DNA from: Sphingopyxis sp. LC81
Lineage (GTDB): Bacteria > Pseudomonadota > Alphaproteobacteria > Sphingomonadales > Sphingomonadaceae
Direction of reading: 5' to 3'
DNA: 64,000 bases
Assembly (NCBI RefSeq): GCF_000756375.1
Contig: NZ_JNFD01000047.1
Span: forward strand, 1-64,000
Shown piece after piece: positions 16,385 to 25,190 of this stretch. Below the pieces are notes generated by a model, which was not told the DNA's origin, made no database searches, and saw nothing but the letters and a program-made list of their open reading frames with translations. The position numbers and the translations under genes are program-made. Each line of letters starts with the position of its first letter. The first letter of the stretch is position 1.

Positions 16385-18876
16385 CGCCGTGTCTCCTCGA
16401 ATGCGCGGGCGAGCGCGCGAACCTCGGCCGCCGACTTGCATTGCAGCGCGAGTTCGGCGTGCGCGCGCGCTTCGATCAGGGTGAGGCCGCGGACGATCTG
16501 CTTCGCCTCGGCGACGAAGCCGGGGACGGCCGACAGTTCGGTGGCGCCGAGCCCGACCAGGATCGGCAGCGCCGCGGGATCCGAGGCAAGCCCGCCGCAC
16601 ACCCCGACCCAGCGCCCGCGCGCGGTCGCAAGGCGGCAGGTTTCGCCGATCATGCGCAGCACCGCGGGGTGCATCGCGTCGACCCCGGCGGCGACCGCCG
16701 GATTGCCGCGATCCATCGCGAGGACATATTGGGTGAGGTCGTTGGTGCCGATCGACAGGAAATCGGCCTCGACCGCGAGCAGATCGGCGGTCATCGCCGC
16801 GGCGGGCGTCTCAACCATCACCCCGACCTCGACCGGTGTTGTTATCCCCATTTCGCCGCGGAGCCGCTCGACGATCGCGCGGACGTGGCGCAGCTCGTCG
16901 AGGCTCGCGACCATCGGAATCATGATCTTGCACTGGCCGGCCGGCTCGACGCGCAGGATCGCGCGGAGCTGCGTTTCGAGCAGGTCGGGCTGCGCGAGCG
17001 CGACGCGGATACCGCGCTGGCCGAGCGCCGGATTTTCCTCGTGGGCGATGGGGATATAAGCGGCGGGCTTATCGCCGCCGATGTCGAGCAGGCGGATGAT
17101 GACGGGCATGCCCGCCAGCGCATCGGCGATGCCCTGATACGCCGCGTGCTGCTCATCCTCGGACGGCGCGGTGTCGCGATCGAGGAAGAGGAACTCGCTG
17201 CGGACGAGTCCCGATCCCTCGGCGCCCTGTTCGGCGGCGAGCACGGCGTCTTCGACCGTGCCGATATTGGCAAAGATTTCGATGCGCGTGCCGTCGGCGG
17301 TTTGGCAGGCATTTTTCGCCGCAGCCTTTGCTGCCTCGCGCCGGGCATCGCGCTGGGCGAGGCGTGCGGCGAAGGCATCGACCTCCCCGGGCGTGGGCGA
17401 CGCGGTGACAAGGCCGGCTTCGGCATCGAGGAGCAGCGGAGTTCCGTCGGCGATTTCGTTCAACGCGTCGCCCATCGCGACCAGCGCGGGCAGGCACATC
17501 CCCGCGCACAGGATCGCGACGTGCGACGTCGGTCCGCCGTGGAGCAGCGCGATTCCCGCCGGTCGGCCGGCAGCGAGCGCGACGAATTGTGACGGCAGCA
17601 AATCGTCGGCGATGATGATCGCGCCGGGCGGAAGCGCGTCACCGCCGAGCGGCGTACCGGTGAGCGCAGAGAGCAATTGGCGTTCGATGTCGATCAGGTC
17701 GTCGATGCGTTCGATCAGATGCGCGTTGCCCGTTGCGCGGATCGCGTCGATCTGGTCGTGGATCGCGCCGCGCCATGCAAAGCCGGCGCTGCGTCCCTCG
17801 GCGATGCGCCGTTCGGCACCCGCAAGCAGTTCGGGATCGTCGATCAGAGCGAGATGCGCCTGCATCACCGCCGCGACATTGCCGTCGGCGCTGTCGGCGC
17901 GCGCGGCGATTTGCGCGCGGGCGGCCGTCCGTGCCGCAAGCAGTGCGGTGCGCTCTTCGGCGGCGCTCGCGCCGTCGCGCGCAACCGCGATCTCGGTTTG
18001 GCGGAGCCGCACCGCCGGCCCCATCGCAAGGCCGCGCGAGGCGATGATGCCGCCGATCTGGCCGACGCGCAACGGTTCGGCGGCGGCTGTGGCGGCTGCG
18101 GTTACCGCTGCGGCGGGCTTGCCTTCGCCCATGTCGGTCGCGAGCAAGGCGACGATTGCCGCAAGCGCCGCCTCTGCATCGTCGCCGCGCGCCTGCACCA
18201 CAACCTCGTCGCCAAAGCCCGTGCCGAGCGCGAGCAGCGCGACCGTGCTGCGCGCATCGCCGCGCTTGTCGCCGTTCAGCAGATGCACGTCGGCCTCGAA
18301 CCGCCGTGCCGTCTCGCCGATCCGCGCGGCGGGACGCGCGTGGATGCCGTGCGGCAGCGACAGCGTCACCGCCTGCTCGACCACCGTGCCGTCATCCGAC
18401 CGGCGGCGCGCCTCGGCCTGCACGGGCACCAATGTCATCAGCGCTTCGCATGCGCCGATCGCGCAATCGACGGTGCGGCGGCTGATTGCAAAAGCCTCGG
18501 CATTGGTGACGATCACCGGGGTGATCAGGCTCGTCGCGGCGAGCGCGACCGCATCGAGATCGAAGCGGATCAGCGGGTCGCCGCGCGACACCTTGTCGCC
18601 CATCGCGATGAGCGGAGTGAAGCCTTCGCCTTTCAGCATCACGGTGTCGAGCCCGATATGGATCAGCACCTCGGCGCCCTCGGCGCTGCGCAGCGAAATC
18701 GCGTGGCCCGCGTCGTGGAGCGTCACCACCTCGCCGTCGAACGGCGCGACGACGGTATCGCCGAGCGGCTGGATCGCGACGCCATCGCCCATCATGCGCT
18801 GGGCAAAGACGGGGTCGGGAACGCTGTCCAGCGTCGTCGCCCATCCTCTGAGCGGAGAGGTGATGATCAAGCTCAT
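16381..18876 (-). CDS. PTS EIIA-HPr-EI multiphosphoryl transfer protein
   Basis: This 831-aa fusion carries the complete soluble phosphorelay. EIIA(Glc-type) covers residues ~1-150 with active His73 in VLIHIGLDTVM. HPr covers ~165-250 with His179 in LPHGIHARPAARIGE. Enzyme I covers ~270-830 with phospho-His452 in LHGGPTSHVAILCAG and the C-terminal PEP-binding site around the motif VDFLSIGTNDLTQYVLAMDR, shown without its first residues. ATG 18876 is preferred to upstream TTG 18945, which lies inside the end of nagA. With NagE it forms a self-contained GlcNAc PTS driven by PEP. Confidence 0.93.
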   Translation of the reverse strand: MSLIITSPLRGWATTLDSVPDPVFAQRMMGDGVAIQPLGDTVVAPFDGEVVTLHDAGHAISLRSAEGAEVLIHIGLDTVMLKGEGFTPLIAMGDKVSRGDPLIRFDLDAVALAATSLITPVIVTNAEAFAISRRTVDCAIGACEALMTLVPVQAEARRRSDDGTVVEQAVTLSLPHGIHARPAARIGETARRFEADVHLLNGDKRGDARSTVALLALGTGFGDEVVVQARGDDAEAALAAIVALLATDMGEGKPAAAVTAAATAAAEPLRVGQIGGIIASRGLAMGPAVRLRQTEIAVARDGASAAEERTALLAARTAARAQIAARADSADGNVAAVMQAHLALIDDPELLAGAERRIAEGRSAGFAWRGAIHDQIDAIRATGNAHLIERIDDLIDIERQLLSALTGTPLGGDALPPGAIIIADDLLPSQFVALAAGRPAGIALLHGGPTSHVAILCAGMCLPALVAMGDALNEIADGTPLLLDAEAGLVTASPTPGEVDAFAARLAQRDARREAAKAAAKNACQTADGTRIEIFANIGTVEDAVLAAEQGAEGSGLVRSEFLFLDRDTAPSEDEQHAAYQGIADALAGMPVIIRLLDIGGDKPAAYIPIAHEENPALGQRGIRVALAQPDLLETQLRAILRVEPAGQCKIMIPMVASLDELRHVRAIVERLRGEMGITTPVEVGVMVETPAAAMTADLLAVEADFLSIGTNDLTQYVLAMDRGNPAVAAGVDAMHPAVLRMIGETCRLATARGRWVGVCGGLASDPAALPILVGLGATELSAVPGFVAEAKQIVRGLTLIEARAHAELALQCKSAAEVRALARAFEETRR

Positions 18877-18925
18877 CGATTTAATCCCCAAAACTTCCGC
18901 CGCTTGTTGTTCCGCGGCTTGTTTA

Positions 18926-20092
18926 TCATTGTGCGGCGTGGACAAGGTCCGATGCGGTTTCCGGAACGATCCGCCCGCCGATCCATGTGGCGCGCGGCGC
19001 GAGGTCGGCGCTCAACCACACCCAGTCGGCGTGCTGCCCGGGTGCGATCGCGCCGATGCGGTCCTGCAAAGACAGGAAAGCGGCAGGTGTCGCGCTCGCC
19101 ATGGCCGACACATCGGGGACGGAAAGCCCAGTCACCTCCACCGTCTTGCGCAGCGCCGACGCCATGTCGAGGTGCGTGCCCGCGAGCGTGCCGTCCTCGA
19201 AGATGCAGACCCCGTCCTTGACCGCGATGCGCTTGCCCTGCAGCGTGAATTCGCTGACCTCGGTGCCGACGCTCGGCATCGCATCGGTGACGAGCATGAT
19301 CCGGTCCTTGCCCTTCGCATGGATCGCCAGCCGCACGACCGCGGGGTGCAGGTGGACGTCGTCGACGATCAGCCCGCACCAGCTATCGGAATCGAACGCC
19401 GCGCCGACCGCGCCCGGATTGCGGTGATGCAGCGGCGACATCGCGTTGAACAAATGGGTGAAGCCGGTGAGCCCCGCGCCGATCGCGCGCTGCGCCTCGT
19501 CATAGGTCGCATCGCTATGCCCCGCGCTGACGATCACCCCGTGGCGGACGAGCGTGCGGATGTCGTCCTCGTCGCAGAGTTCAGGCGCCAGCGTCAGCAT
19601 CACGCGCCCGCGGTGCGGCGCGGTGAGCGTCGCGAGGATCGCATCGTCGAGGCGGCGGATACGATGCGCCTCGTGGATGCCGCGCTTCACCTCGTTGATG
19701 AACGGGCCTTCGATATGGATGCCGACGACGCCCGGCACGCCCTGTTCGATCGCGGCATCGACCGCGGCGAGCGCGGCGCTAATCTGCGCCGGCGTGTCGC
19801 TGATCAGCGTCGGCAGGAAGGCGGTGGTGCCATAGCGCGCATGCGCCGCGCCGATCGCCGCGATCGCCTCGACATCGACCTGGTCGTTGAACAGCACCCC
19901 GCCGCCGCCATTGACCTGCGTGTCGACGAAGCCGGGGAGGAGCCAGCCGCCGTCCAGGTCGATCTCGCGGTCTGCGGGGGTGTCGGCGGCGGGCGTGACG
20001 GAAGCAACAGCGCCGCCGGCGACGGCGATGTCCACCGCGCCGACGGCGCCGGACGGCAGTGCGACCCGGCCGTTATGGAAACGAAAGATCAT
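18926..20092 (-). CDS. nagA: N-acetylglucosamine-6-phosphate deacetylase
   Basis: This 388-aa amidohydrolase converts GlcNAc-6-P to glucosamine-6-P and acetate. The metal ligands are E128 in GIHIEGPF, H192 in VSAGHSDATYDEA and H213 in FTHLFNAMSPLHHRNPG. The catalytic aspartate is D270 in MLVTDAMPSVG. The length fits the family. ATG 20092 overlaps the NagB-II stop by four bases; the PTS fusion gene starts 49 bases downstream. Confidence 0.95.
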   Translation of the reverse strand: MIFRFHNGRVALPSGAVGAVDIAVAGGAVASVTPAADTPADREIDLDGGWLLPGFVDTQVNGGGGVLFNDQVDVEAIAAIGAAHARYGTTAFLPTLISDTPAQISAALAAVDAAIEQGVPGVVGIHIEGPFINEVKRGIHEAHRIRRLDDAILATLTAPHRGRVMLTLAPELCDEDDIRTLVRHGVIVSAGHSDATYDEAQRAIGAGLTGFTHLFNAMSPLHHRNPGAVGAAFDSDSWCGLIVDDVHLHPAVVRLAIHAKGKDRIMLVTDAMPSVGTEVSEFTLQGKRIAVKDGVCIFEDGTLAGTHLDMASALRKTVEVTGLSVPDVSAMASATPAAFLSLQDRIGAIAPGQHADWVWLSADLAPRATWIGGRIVPETASDLVHAAQ

Positions 20093-21126
20093 AAAGTCTC
20101 GGTAACCTTGTTGAGATGCGGAGGCGAGTCGGGGTTGTGCCCCCGGGCCAGCGCCAGCGCGCTCGCCATGCGGTAAAAGCTCTGGATCAACAGGATCGGC
20201 TCGATCGCCGGATGCGCCGCGATGGCGGGCAGGTCGCCGCCCGCCGGATCGGCGAGCAAGACGGTGGCGCCGCGCCCGCGGAACTCGTCGGCAACGTCGC
20301 GAACACCGGCGGCGGCGCGGTCGGTGCCGCCCAGCGCGAGGACATGAAAAGCATCGCCAACGATCGCCATCGGGCCGTGACGCACCTCGGCGGCGCTGAA
20401 ACTTTCGGCGTGGAGTCCCGAGGTTTCCTTGAACTTAAGCGCCGCCTCCTGCGCCACGCCAAGGCCATAGCCGCGGCCGAGAACGAACAGGTTCGTGGCA
20501 CGCTGAAAGGCGCCGACCGCAGGCGACCAGTCGAGCGCGAAAGCCTCTGCAAGCTGGTCGGGCAGGGCGGTCAGCGCGTTTTCAAGCGCCGCGTCCTCGG
20601 CCCACGCCGCGACAAGCGCTGCGATCGCGGCGAGCGAGGCGATATAGGATTTTGTCGCGGCCACCGACCGCTCGACCCCGGCGGACAGCGGGATCACGAC
20701 GTCGGCGAGGGCTGCGAGCGGCGAGCCTTCGGCGTTGACCAGCACGACGACAAAGGCCCCGGCATCGCGCTGCTGTTCGACCGCGGCGAGCAGGTCGGGG
20801 CTTTTCCCCGACTGCGAAATCGCGAGACAGAGGCGATTGCCCGCGACCGCGGGGACGTCATAGAGCGAGGCGATCGACAGCGCGGCCGATGCGGTCGGCG
20901 TCCCCGTCATCGTCTCGATCAGATATTTGGCATAGGTCGCCGCATGATCCGACGATCCGCGCGCGCAGGTGACGACCGCTGCCGGAGGCGAGGCGCGCAG
21001 GCGCCGGGCGATCGCGGCGAAAGCGTCGCGATTCGCCTCCAGCATCCTTGCGACGGCGCCTGCCGCTTCGCCTGCTTCCTGCTCCATCAGCGTCTGTCGT
21101 CCGTCCGATGCGGCGTTCGGCGTCAT
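20089..21126 (-). CDS. Glucosamine-6-phosphate deaminase, NagB-II type (SIS)
   Basis: This 345-aa protein has two SIS domains (about 45-170 and 200-335) and is of the NagB-II/AgaS-like type. It converts glucosamine-6-P to fructose-6-P and ammonia and replaces classical NagB. Motifs are VVTCARGSSDHAATYAKYL, CLAISQSGKSPDLLAAV, GVERSVAATKSYIASLAA and the catalytic segment SGLHAESFSAAEVRHGPMA. There is no glutaminase domain, which excludes GlmS. It is the first gene of the nag operon; GGGAGAC precedes ATG 21126, and the promoter/operator region lies just upstream. Confidence 0.9.
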   Translation of the reverse strand: MTPNAASDGRQTLMEQEAGEAAGAVARMLEANRDAFAAIARRLRASPPAAVVTCARGSSDHAATYAKYLIETMTGTPTASAALSIASLYDVPAVAGNRLCLAISQSGKSPDLLAAVEQQRDAGAFVVVLVNAEGSPLAALADVVIPLSAGVERSVAATKSYIASLAAIAALVAAWAEDAALENALTALPDQLAEAFALDWSPAVGAFQRATNLFVLGRGYGLGVAQEAALKFKETSGLHAESFSAAEVRHGPMAIVGDAFHVLALGGTDRAAAGVRDVADEFRGRGATVLLADPAGGDLPAIAAHPAIEPILLIQSFYRMASALALARGHNPDSPPHLNKVTETL

Positions 21127-21167
21127 AGAATCTTGTCTCCCGGTCGGTGCTGTGCAGCCCTCGATAT

Positions 21168-21188
21168 ATTGGTACTATATAGGTTATA
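21168..21188. promoter_or_regulatory. Putative NagQ operator in the nag operon promoter
   Basis: ATTGGTACTATATAGGTTAT starts at 21168 in AT-rich DNA 42-60 bases upstream of the NagB-II start. It shares 14 of 20 positions with ATTGGTTTTATATTAGTATT (minus strand, 22475 to 22456) near the hexosaminidase promoter. GntR/HutC GlcNAc regulators such as DasR and YvoA use TGGT-based sites. TATAAC/TATAGT on the minus strand may be the -10 element. Confidence 0.45.
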
Positions 21189-21469
21189 TATGTCCTATCA
21201 AGATATATGTTTGCTGCGGCCGGATTTTGACTGTCGATCCCTTGTGGCGCGCCATTTTCAGCGCGCTTAGCTATCCTAGATTGCATTTTGCATGACCACG
21301 GCCGGCGATCGACAGCGCCCGGGCTTGTAGCTTATTGGTAATCAATGGCGGCCGATATTGGTCTTGTGCAGATCGTGCGGGCTGCGAGGATTCGGTCGCG
21401 TATCTGGCACTGGGCGGGCGAGCCGCCGCACGGCTTGGCCGGGGTCTACACGGAGGTTTTTTGCGCGGC
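21189..21469. other. Intergenic region between nagQ and the nag operon
   Basis: This is the rest of the 343-base gap between the NagQ stop and the NagB-II start. It contains an AT-rich stretch (TATATGTCCTATCAAGATATATG) directly beyond the operator, a further ATTGGTAATC at 21334 resembling the start of the operator, and otherwise GC-rich sequence without a credible gene. It probably carries the nag operon promoter. Confidence 0.5.
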
Positions 21470-22222
21470 CTACCCGTTGAGCTCCGCCACGACGTCATAG
21501 GCGTCGCCGCGATAATAGCTCTGAGTGAATTCGGCGGTGCGGCCGTCGGGCAGAAATCCGCGCCGTTCGATGAACAGGCCGGGCGTGCCCGTCTCGATCC
21601 CCAGAATCTCGGCTTGTTCGGCGGTGAAGGCGACCGCGCGCAACCGCTGGAGCGCACGCACGGGCAGATGTCCCGCCGCTTCGAGCGCCTCATAGAGCGA
21701 CGCGCCGACCGTCTCGACCGATGGCAGGCAATAAGCCGGGATCGTCGCATATTCGAGCGCCATCGACGTGTCGTCGGCATAGCGGATGCGGTGGAAGCGA
21801 TAGACGAGCGAACCCGGCGACAGGCCGAGCGACAGGGCTTCCTCGGGCGTCACCGCGCCCGCGGTCTTGCTGATCCACTTGCTGTGCGGCTTGCGCCCGC
21901 GCGACACCATGTCTTCCGAAAAGGAAGTGAGCTTGGAGAAGCTTTTCTCGACGCGCGGCCGTGTGACGAAGGTTCCCGCGCCGCGGCGCCGCGCAACGAT
22001 TCCATCGGCGACCAGCCCGTCGATCGCTTTGCGCACGGTGATGCGCGAGACGTCGAATTCCTCGGCGAGGTCGCGTTCGGTCGGGATGGCCTCTTCGGCC
22101 TTGACCAATTGCCCCTCGATCGCGTCGCGCAGGATCTTCTGCAACTGAAGGTACAGCGGGGTGGGATCGTCCTTTTGCAGCGGACCCACGCGTTCGATCA
22201 GTGACAAGGACGTTTGCTCCAT
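21470..22222 (-). CDS. nagQ: GntR/HutC family regulator of GlcNAc use (NagQ-like)
   Basis: This 250-aa regulator has an N-terminal winged helix (about 20-86; TPLYLQLQKILRDAIEGQ, IPTERDLAEEFDVSRITVRK, RRRGAGTFV) and a C-terminal UTRA sensor domain (about 105-245) ending in EFTQSYYRGDAYDVVAEL. HutC-type NagQ/DasR proteins bind phosphorylated aminosugars. The frame extends to 22369, but ATG 22222 gives the normal family length and N-terminus. It lies upstream of the nag operon on the same strand and is divergent from the hexosaminidase, so it is the obvious regulator of both. Confidence 0.85.
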   Translation of the reverse strand: MEQTSLSLIERVGPLQKDDPTPLYLQLQKILRDAIEGQLVKAEEAIPTERDLAEEFDVSRITVRKAIDGLVADGIVARRRGAGTFVTRPRVEKSFSKLTSFSEDMVSRGRKPHSKWISKTAGAVTPEEALSLGLSPGSLVYRFHRIRYADDTSMALEYATIPAYCLPSVETVGASLYEALEAAGHLPVRALQRLRAVAFTAEQAEILGIETGTPGLFIERRGFLPDGRTAEFTQSYYRGDAYDVVAELNG

Positions 22223-22616
22223 CCGGTTGTAAAGGCGCTTCAGCCGATAGGACCAGCGCCGCAGCCTTATGTGTTGCATTGGTATCGTCGCGTCAATCTT
22301 TGTTGCCAACCGTTCGCACAAAAGGGTCCACCCGATTGTGTGCTCCTCACGCGATTGAGATAGGACCAATTCGGCTTTTCGCCGTCAGGGTCCTAACGGC
22401 CAAGGCGCCACCCAGCACAAGGCGCGACGATCGCGCTCTAGCGACACCAGGTTGCAATACTAATATAAAACCAATTTGGCGGTCGCCACGAGGGAAAATG
22501 CGAACCTTCCAGAAGCTTTGCCATTTTTTCCTATAAAACAGCCGAATGGAAAGGCGTTGACCGGTCAGTTTCTACATGACAAATTAGATACAAATTATCG
22601 ATCGGGAGAATTGGGA
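22223..22616. other. Divergent nagQ / hexosaminidase promoter region
   Basis: This 394-base region holds no convincing gene. It contains several ATTGGT-type elements: 22278-22297 (plus), 22370 to 22351 (minus) and 22475 to 22456 (minus). It also has an AT-rich promoter-like segment AATACTAATATAAAACCAAT overlapping the last of these. GGGAGA before ATG 22617 is the ribosome site of the hexosaminidase. Confidence 0.5.
22456..22475. promoter_or_regulatory. Putative NagQ operator before the GH20 gene
   Basis: On the minus strand the site reads ATTGGTTTTATATTAGTATT, matching the nag operon site at 21168 in 14 of 20 positions, including the invariant ATTGGT and central TATAT. It overlaps the best -10-like TAATATAA upstream of the hexosaminidase gene. 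The function is inferred from position and similarity. Confidence 0.4.
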
Positions 22617-25169
22617 ATGCAGGCCACGGGGTTGATCGGGATGGCGATTGCGGCGCTGGCCGCCCCTCAGACTCTGGCGGCAGACACGTCGTCGCAGGCC
22701 GCGCTCGACCGTTTCGCCGACACGCTGGGTTATCGGCTCCAGGTGGTCGACAACCGCCCGGCGTGCCCGGTCGGGATCGAGGGTTGTTTTCTGTCGACGA
22801 TCACGCTGACCCTTCCTGAAACGCTGCCCGCCGACCTGCCGACCAAGGGGTTCTCGCTCACTTTCAGCTTCGTCAATCCGCTGCCCCGCGTCGAAAGCGA
22901 CATTTTCACGCACCGCCACGTCAATGGCGACGTCCAGCAATTGACGTTGAAACCCGGCATGACGCTGCGCCCCGGTTCGACGCACGAGATCAAGCTGTGG
23001 GGCGTCGGCTCGAATTTTTCGAAGGCGTTCGCGATGCCCAACGCTTATCTGATCGCCGACGGGCTGAAGCCGCGCACCATCGCCGCGACGCGCGCGGTGA
23101 TCGATCCCGAGACCGGGCTCGAGACGCTGCCTTTTGTCGCGCCGATGACCGATGAGGCCAGGCTCGCGACCAAGGGCGATGCCGACAAGACGCGCTGGCT
23201 GACCGCCGAACGCGCCTTCGATGTGCAGGCCGCACGGCTGGCGCCCGAAGCGCAGGGCATCGTGATCCTGCCGAAGCCGGCGAAGGCGGTGCAGAACAGG
23301 GGGCGGGCGGTGGATCTTGCCCGCGGCGTCGCGCTGACACTGAACGGCGTCGAACGCAGCGCGGTTGCGCCTGCCTTGGCGGCGCTCGGGTCGCCTGAGG
23401 GCGGCGCGCTGCCGCTGACGATCCGCATCGATCCCGCCGCCGCGAAAAAGGCCGAGGGCTATATTCTCGACGTTAAGGCACCGGGCATTGCCATCACCGC
23501 GCACGACGCAGCGGGGGCAAGCCACGCGCTGCGCTCACTCGCGCAGCAGGCCGCGTTTGAGAAGGGCAAGCTCGCGCCGCTCCGCGTCGAGGATGCGCCC
23601 GAATATGGCTTCCGCGGCCTCCACATCGACCTTGGCCGCAACTTCCATGGCCGCGACCAGATTTTGAAGCTGGTCGAAGCGATGGCGACGTACAAGCTCA
23701 ACAAGCTGCACCTCCACCTCGCCGACGACGAAGGCTGGCGCATCGAAATCCCGGCGCTCCCCGAACTCGCAGCCGTCGGGTCGAAACGCTGCCACGATCC
23801 CGCCGAACAGACGTGCCTCCTGCCGCAGCTCGGCGCGGGCCCCGACGGCGCGGGGGGCGTCAACGGCTATCTGAGCGTCGCCGACTATGTCGCGATCGTG
23901 CAGGCGGCGGCGGCGCGGCAGATCGAGGTGATCCCGTCGATCGACATGCCCGGCCACTCGCGCGCTGCGATCAGGGCGATGGAGGCTCGCTATGCCCGCC
24001 TGGCCACCGCGGGCAAGAAGGCCGAGGCCGAGACGTACCGGCTGATCGACCCCGCCGACGCCACCGAATATCGCAGCGTCCAGCATTACAACGACAACAC
24101 GCTCAATGTCTGCCTGCCCGCGGCCTATCGCTTCGTCGACACGGTGGTCGATGCGCTCGCCGACATGCACCGCCAGGCAGGCGTGCCGCTCAAGACCTTC
24201 CACCTCGGCGCCGACGAGACCGCGGGCGCTTGGGTCAAATCGCCCGCCTGCAAGGTGATGATCGCCGAAAATGGCGGTGATGCGGGCAAGCTCACCCCAC
24301 GCTTCATCGAGCGCGTGAGCAAAAGCCTCGCCGCCAAGGGGCTGGAAGCCGCCGGCTGGAGCGACGGCATGGGGCATACCGAAGCCGCGCGCATGCCAAA
24401 GGAGGTGCAAACGAACATCTGGGGTGTGCTGCACGCCGGCGCGATCCGCGAGGCGCACGACCAGATGAACCGTGGTTGGGACGCCGTGCTGTCGATCCCC
24501 GACCTTGGTTATTTCGACATGCCATACGCACCGCACCCCGACGAGAGCGGTTATAACTGGGCCTCGCGCGGCGTCGATCCGTATCAGGTGTTCGGCTTCA
24601 TGCCGGGCAATCTGCCCGCCAACGCTGCGACGATCCGCAACATCCAGGCCGAAGGCAAGCCGATCGAGGACAAGCCGACCCTGCAACCCGGACACCGCAT
24701 CGCGGGGCTTCAGGCGCAATTGTGGAGCGAGACGATCCGCACCGACGCGCAGGTCGATTATATGCTCTTCCCGCGCCTGCTCGCGCTCGCCGAACGCGCG
24801 TGGGCGCCGGCGCCGTGGACTCCGGCCTATCAGGCGGGGGCGAGCTATGAATGGGGCGACACACGCATCGACGCCGCGAAGCTCAAGGCGGGCTGGCGGG
24901 ATTTCGCCGGGCGCACCGCGGCGCAGTTTCCGATGCTCGAAAAAATGGGCGTCGCCTATCGCGTCGCTCCGCCGGGTGCGCGGATCGCGAACGGCAAGCT
25001 TCAGGCGAACAGCATGTTCCCCGGCACCGCGATCGAATATCGTGTCGAGGGCGGCGCTTGGACGCGCTATGCCGGGCCGGTGGCGGTCAGCGGCGCCGTA
25101 GAACTGCGCAGCCGCTCCGCCGATGGCAAGCGCGCCAGCCGGACGGTTCGGGTCGAACCCGCGCGGTAG
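22617..25169 (+). CDS. Family 20 beta-N-acetylhexosaminidase (chitobiase)
   Basis: This 850-aa secreted GH20 enzyme releases GlcNAc from chitooligosaccharides. It has a signal peptide (residues 1-22, MQATGLIGMAIAALAAPQTL, then AAD), an N-terminal carbohydrate-binding CHB_HEX-like domain (~30-165), a GH20b domain (~180-325), a TIM-barrel catalytic domain (~330-750) and a C-terminal Ig-like CHB_HEX_C domain (~790-850). The catalytic pair is D533-E534 in FHLGADETAGAW. ATG 22617 is chosen for the signal peptide; the frame is open to 22476. It is divergent from nagQ and probably co-regulated with the GlcNAc PTS operon. Confidence 0.93.
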   Translation: MQATGLIGMAIAALAAPQTLAADTSSQAALDRFADTLGYRLQVVDNRPACPVGIEGCFLSTITLTLPETLPADLPTKGFSLTFSFVNPLPRVESDIFTHRHVNGDVQQLTLKPGMTLRPGSTHEIKLWGVGSNFSKAFAMPNAYLIADGLKPRTIAATRAVIDPETGLETLPFVAPMTDEARLATKGDADKTRWLTAERAFDVQAARLAPEAQGIVILPKPAKAVQNRGRAVDLARGVALTLNGVERSAVAPALAALGSPEGGALPLTIRIDPAAAKKAEGYILDVKAPGIAITAHDAAGASHALRSLAQQAAFEKGKLAPLRVEDAPEYGFRGLHIDLGRNFHGRDQILKLVEAMATYKLNKLHLHLADDEGWRIEIPALPELAAVGSKRCHDPAEQTCLLPQLGAGPDGAGGVNGYLSVADYVAIVQAAAARQIEVIPSIDMPGHSRAAIRAMEARYARLATAGKKAEAETYRLIDPADATEYRSVQHYNDNTLNVCLPAAYRFVDTVVDALADMHRQAGVPLKTFHLGADETAGAWVKSPACKVMIAENGGDAGKLTPRFIERVSKSLAAKGLEAAGWSDGMGHTEAARMPKEVQTNIWGVLHAGAIREAHDQMNRGWDAVLSIPDLGYFDMPYAPHPDESGYNWASRGVDPYQVFGFMPGNLPANAATIRNIQAEGKPIEDKPTLQPGHRIAGLQAQLWSETIRTDAQVDYMLFPRLLALAERAWAPAPWTPAYQAGASYEWGDTRIDAAKLKAGWRDFAGRTAAQFPMLEKMGVAYRVAPPGARIANGKLQANSMFPGTAIEYRVEGGAWTRYAGPVAVSGAVELRSRSADGKRASRTVRVEPAR

Positions 25170-25190
25170 GACGGGCCGCGGCGGATCGGG

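Noticed and set aside
15191..17059. 622-codon plus-strand frame opposite nagE and the PTS fusion
   Set aside because: It is rich in Arg, Glu and Gly with no domain pattern, while the opposite strand encodes well-conserved proteins.
17171..20176. 1001-codon open frame on the plus strand
   Set aside because: It lies antisense to the PTS fusion and nagA genes, has Ser/Arg/Ala-rich composition and no family motif; it is a GC-rich shadow frame.
22476..22616. N-terminal extension of the hexosaminidase
   Set aside because: It would precede the clear signal peptide at 22617 and overlap the promoter-like region.
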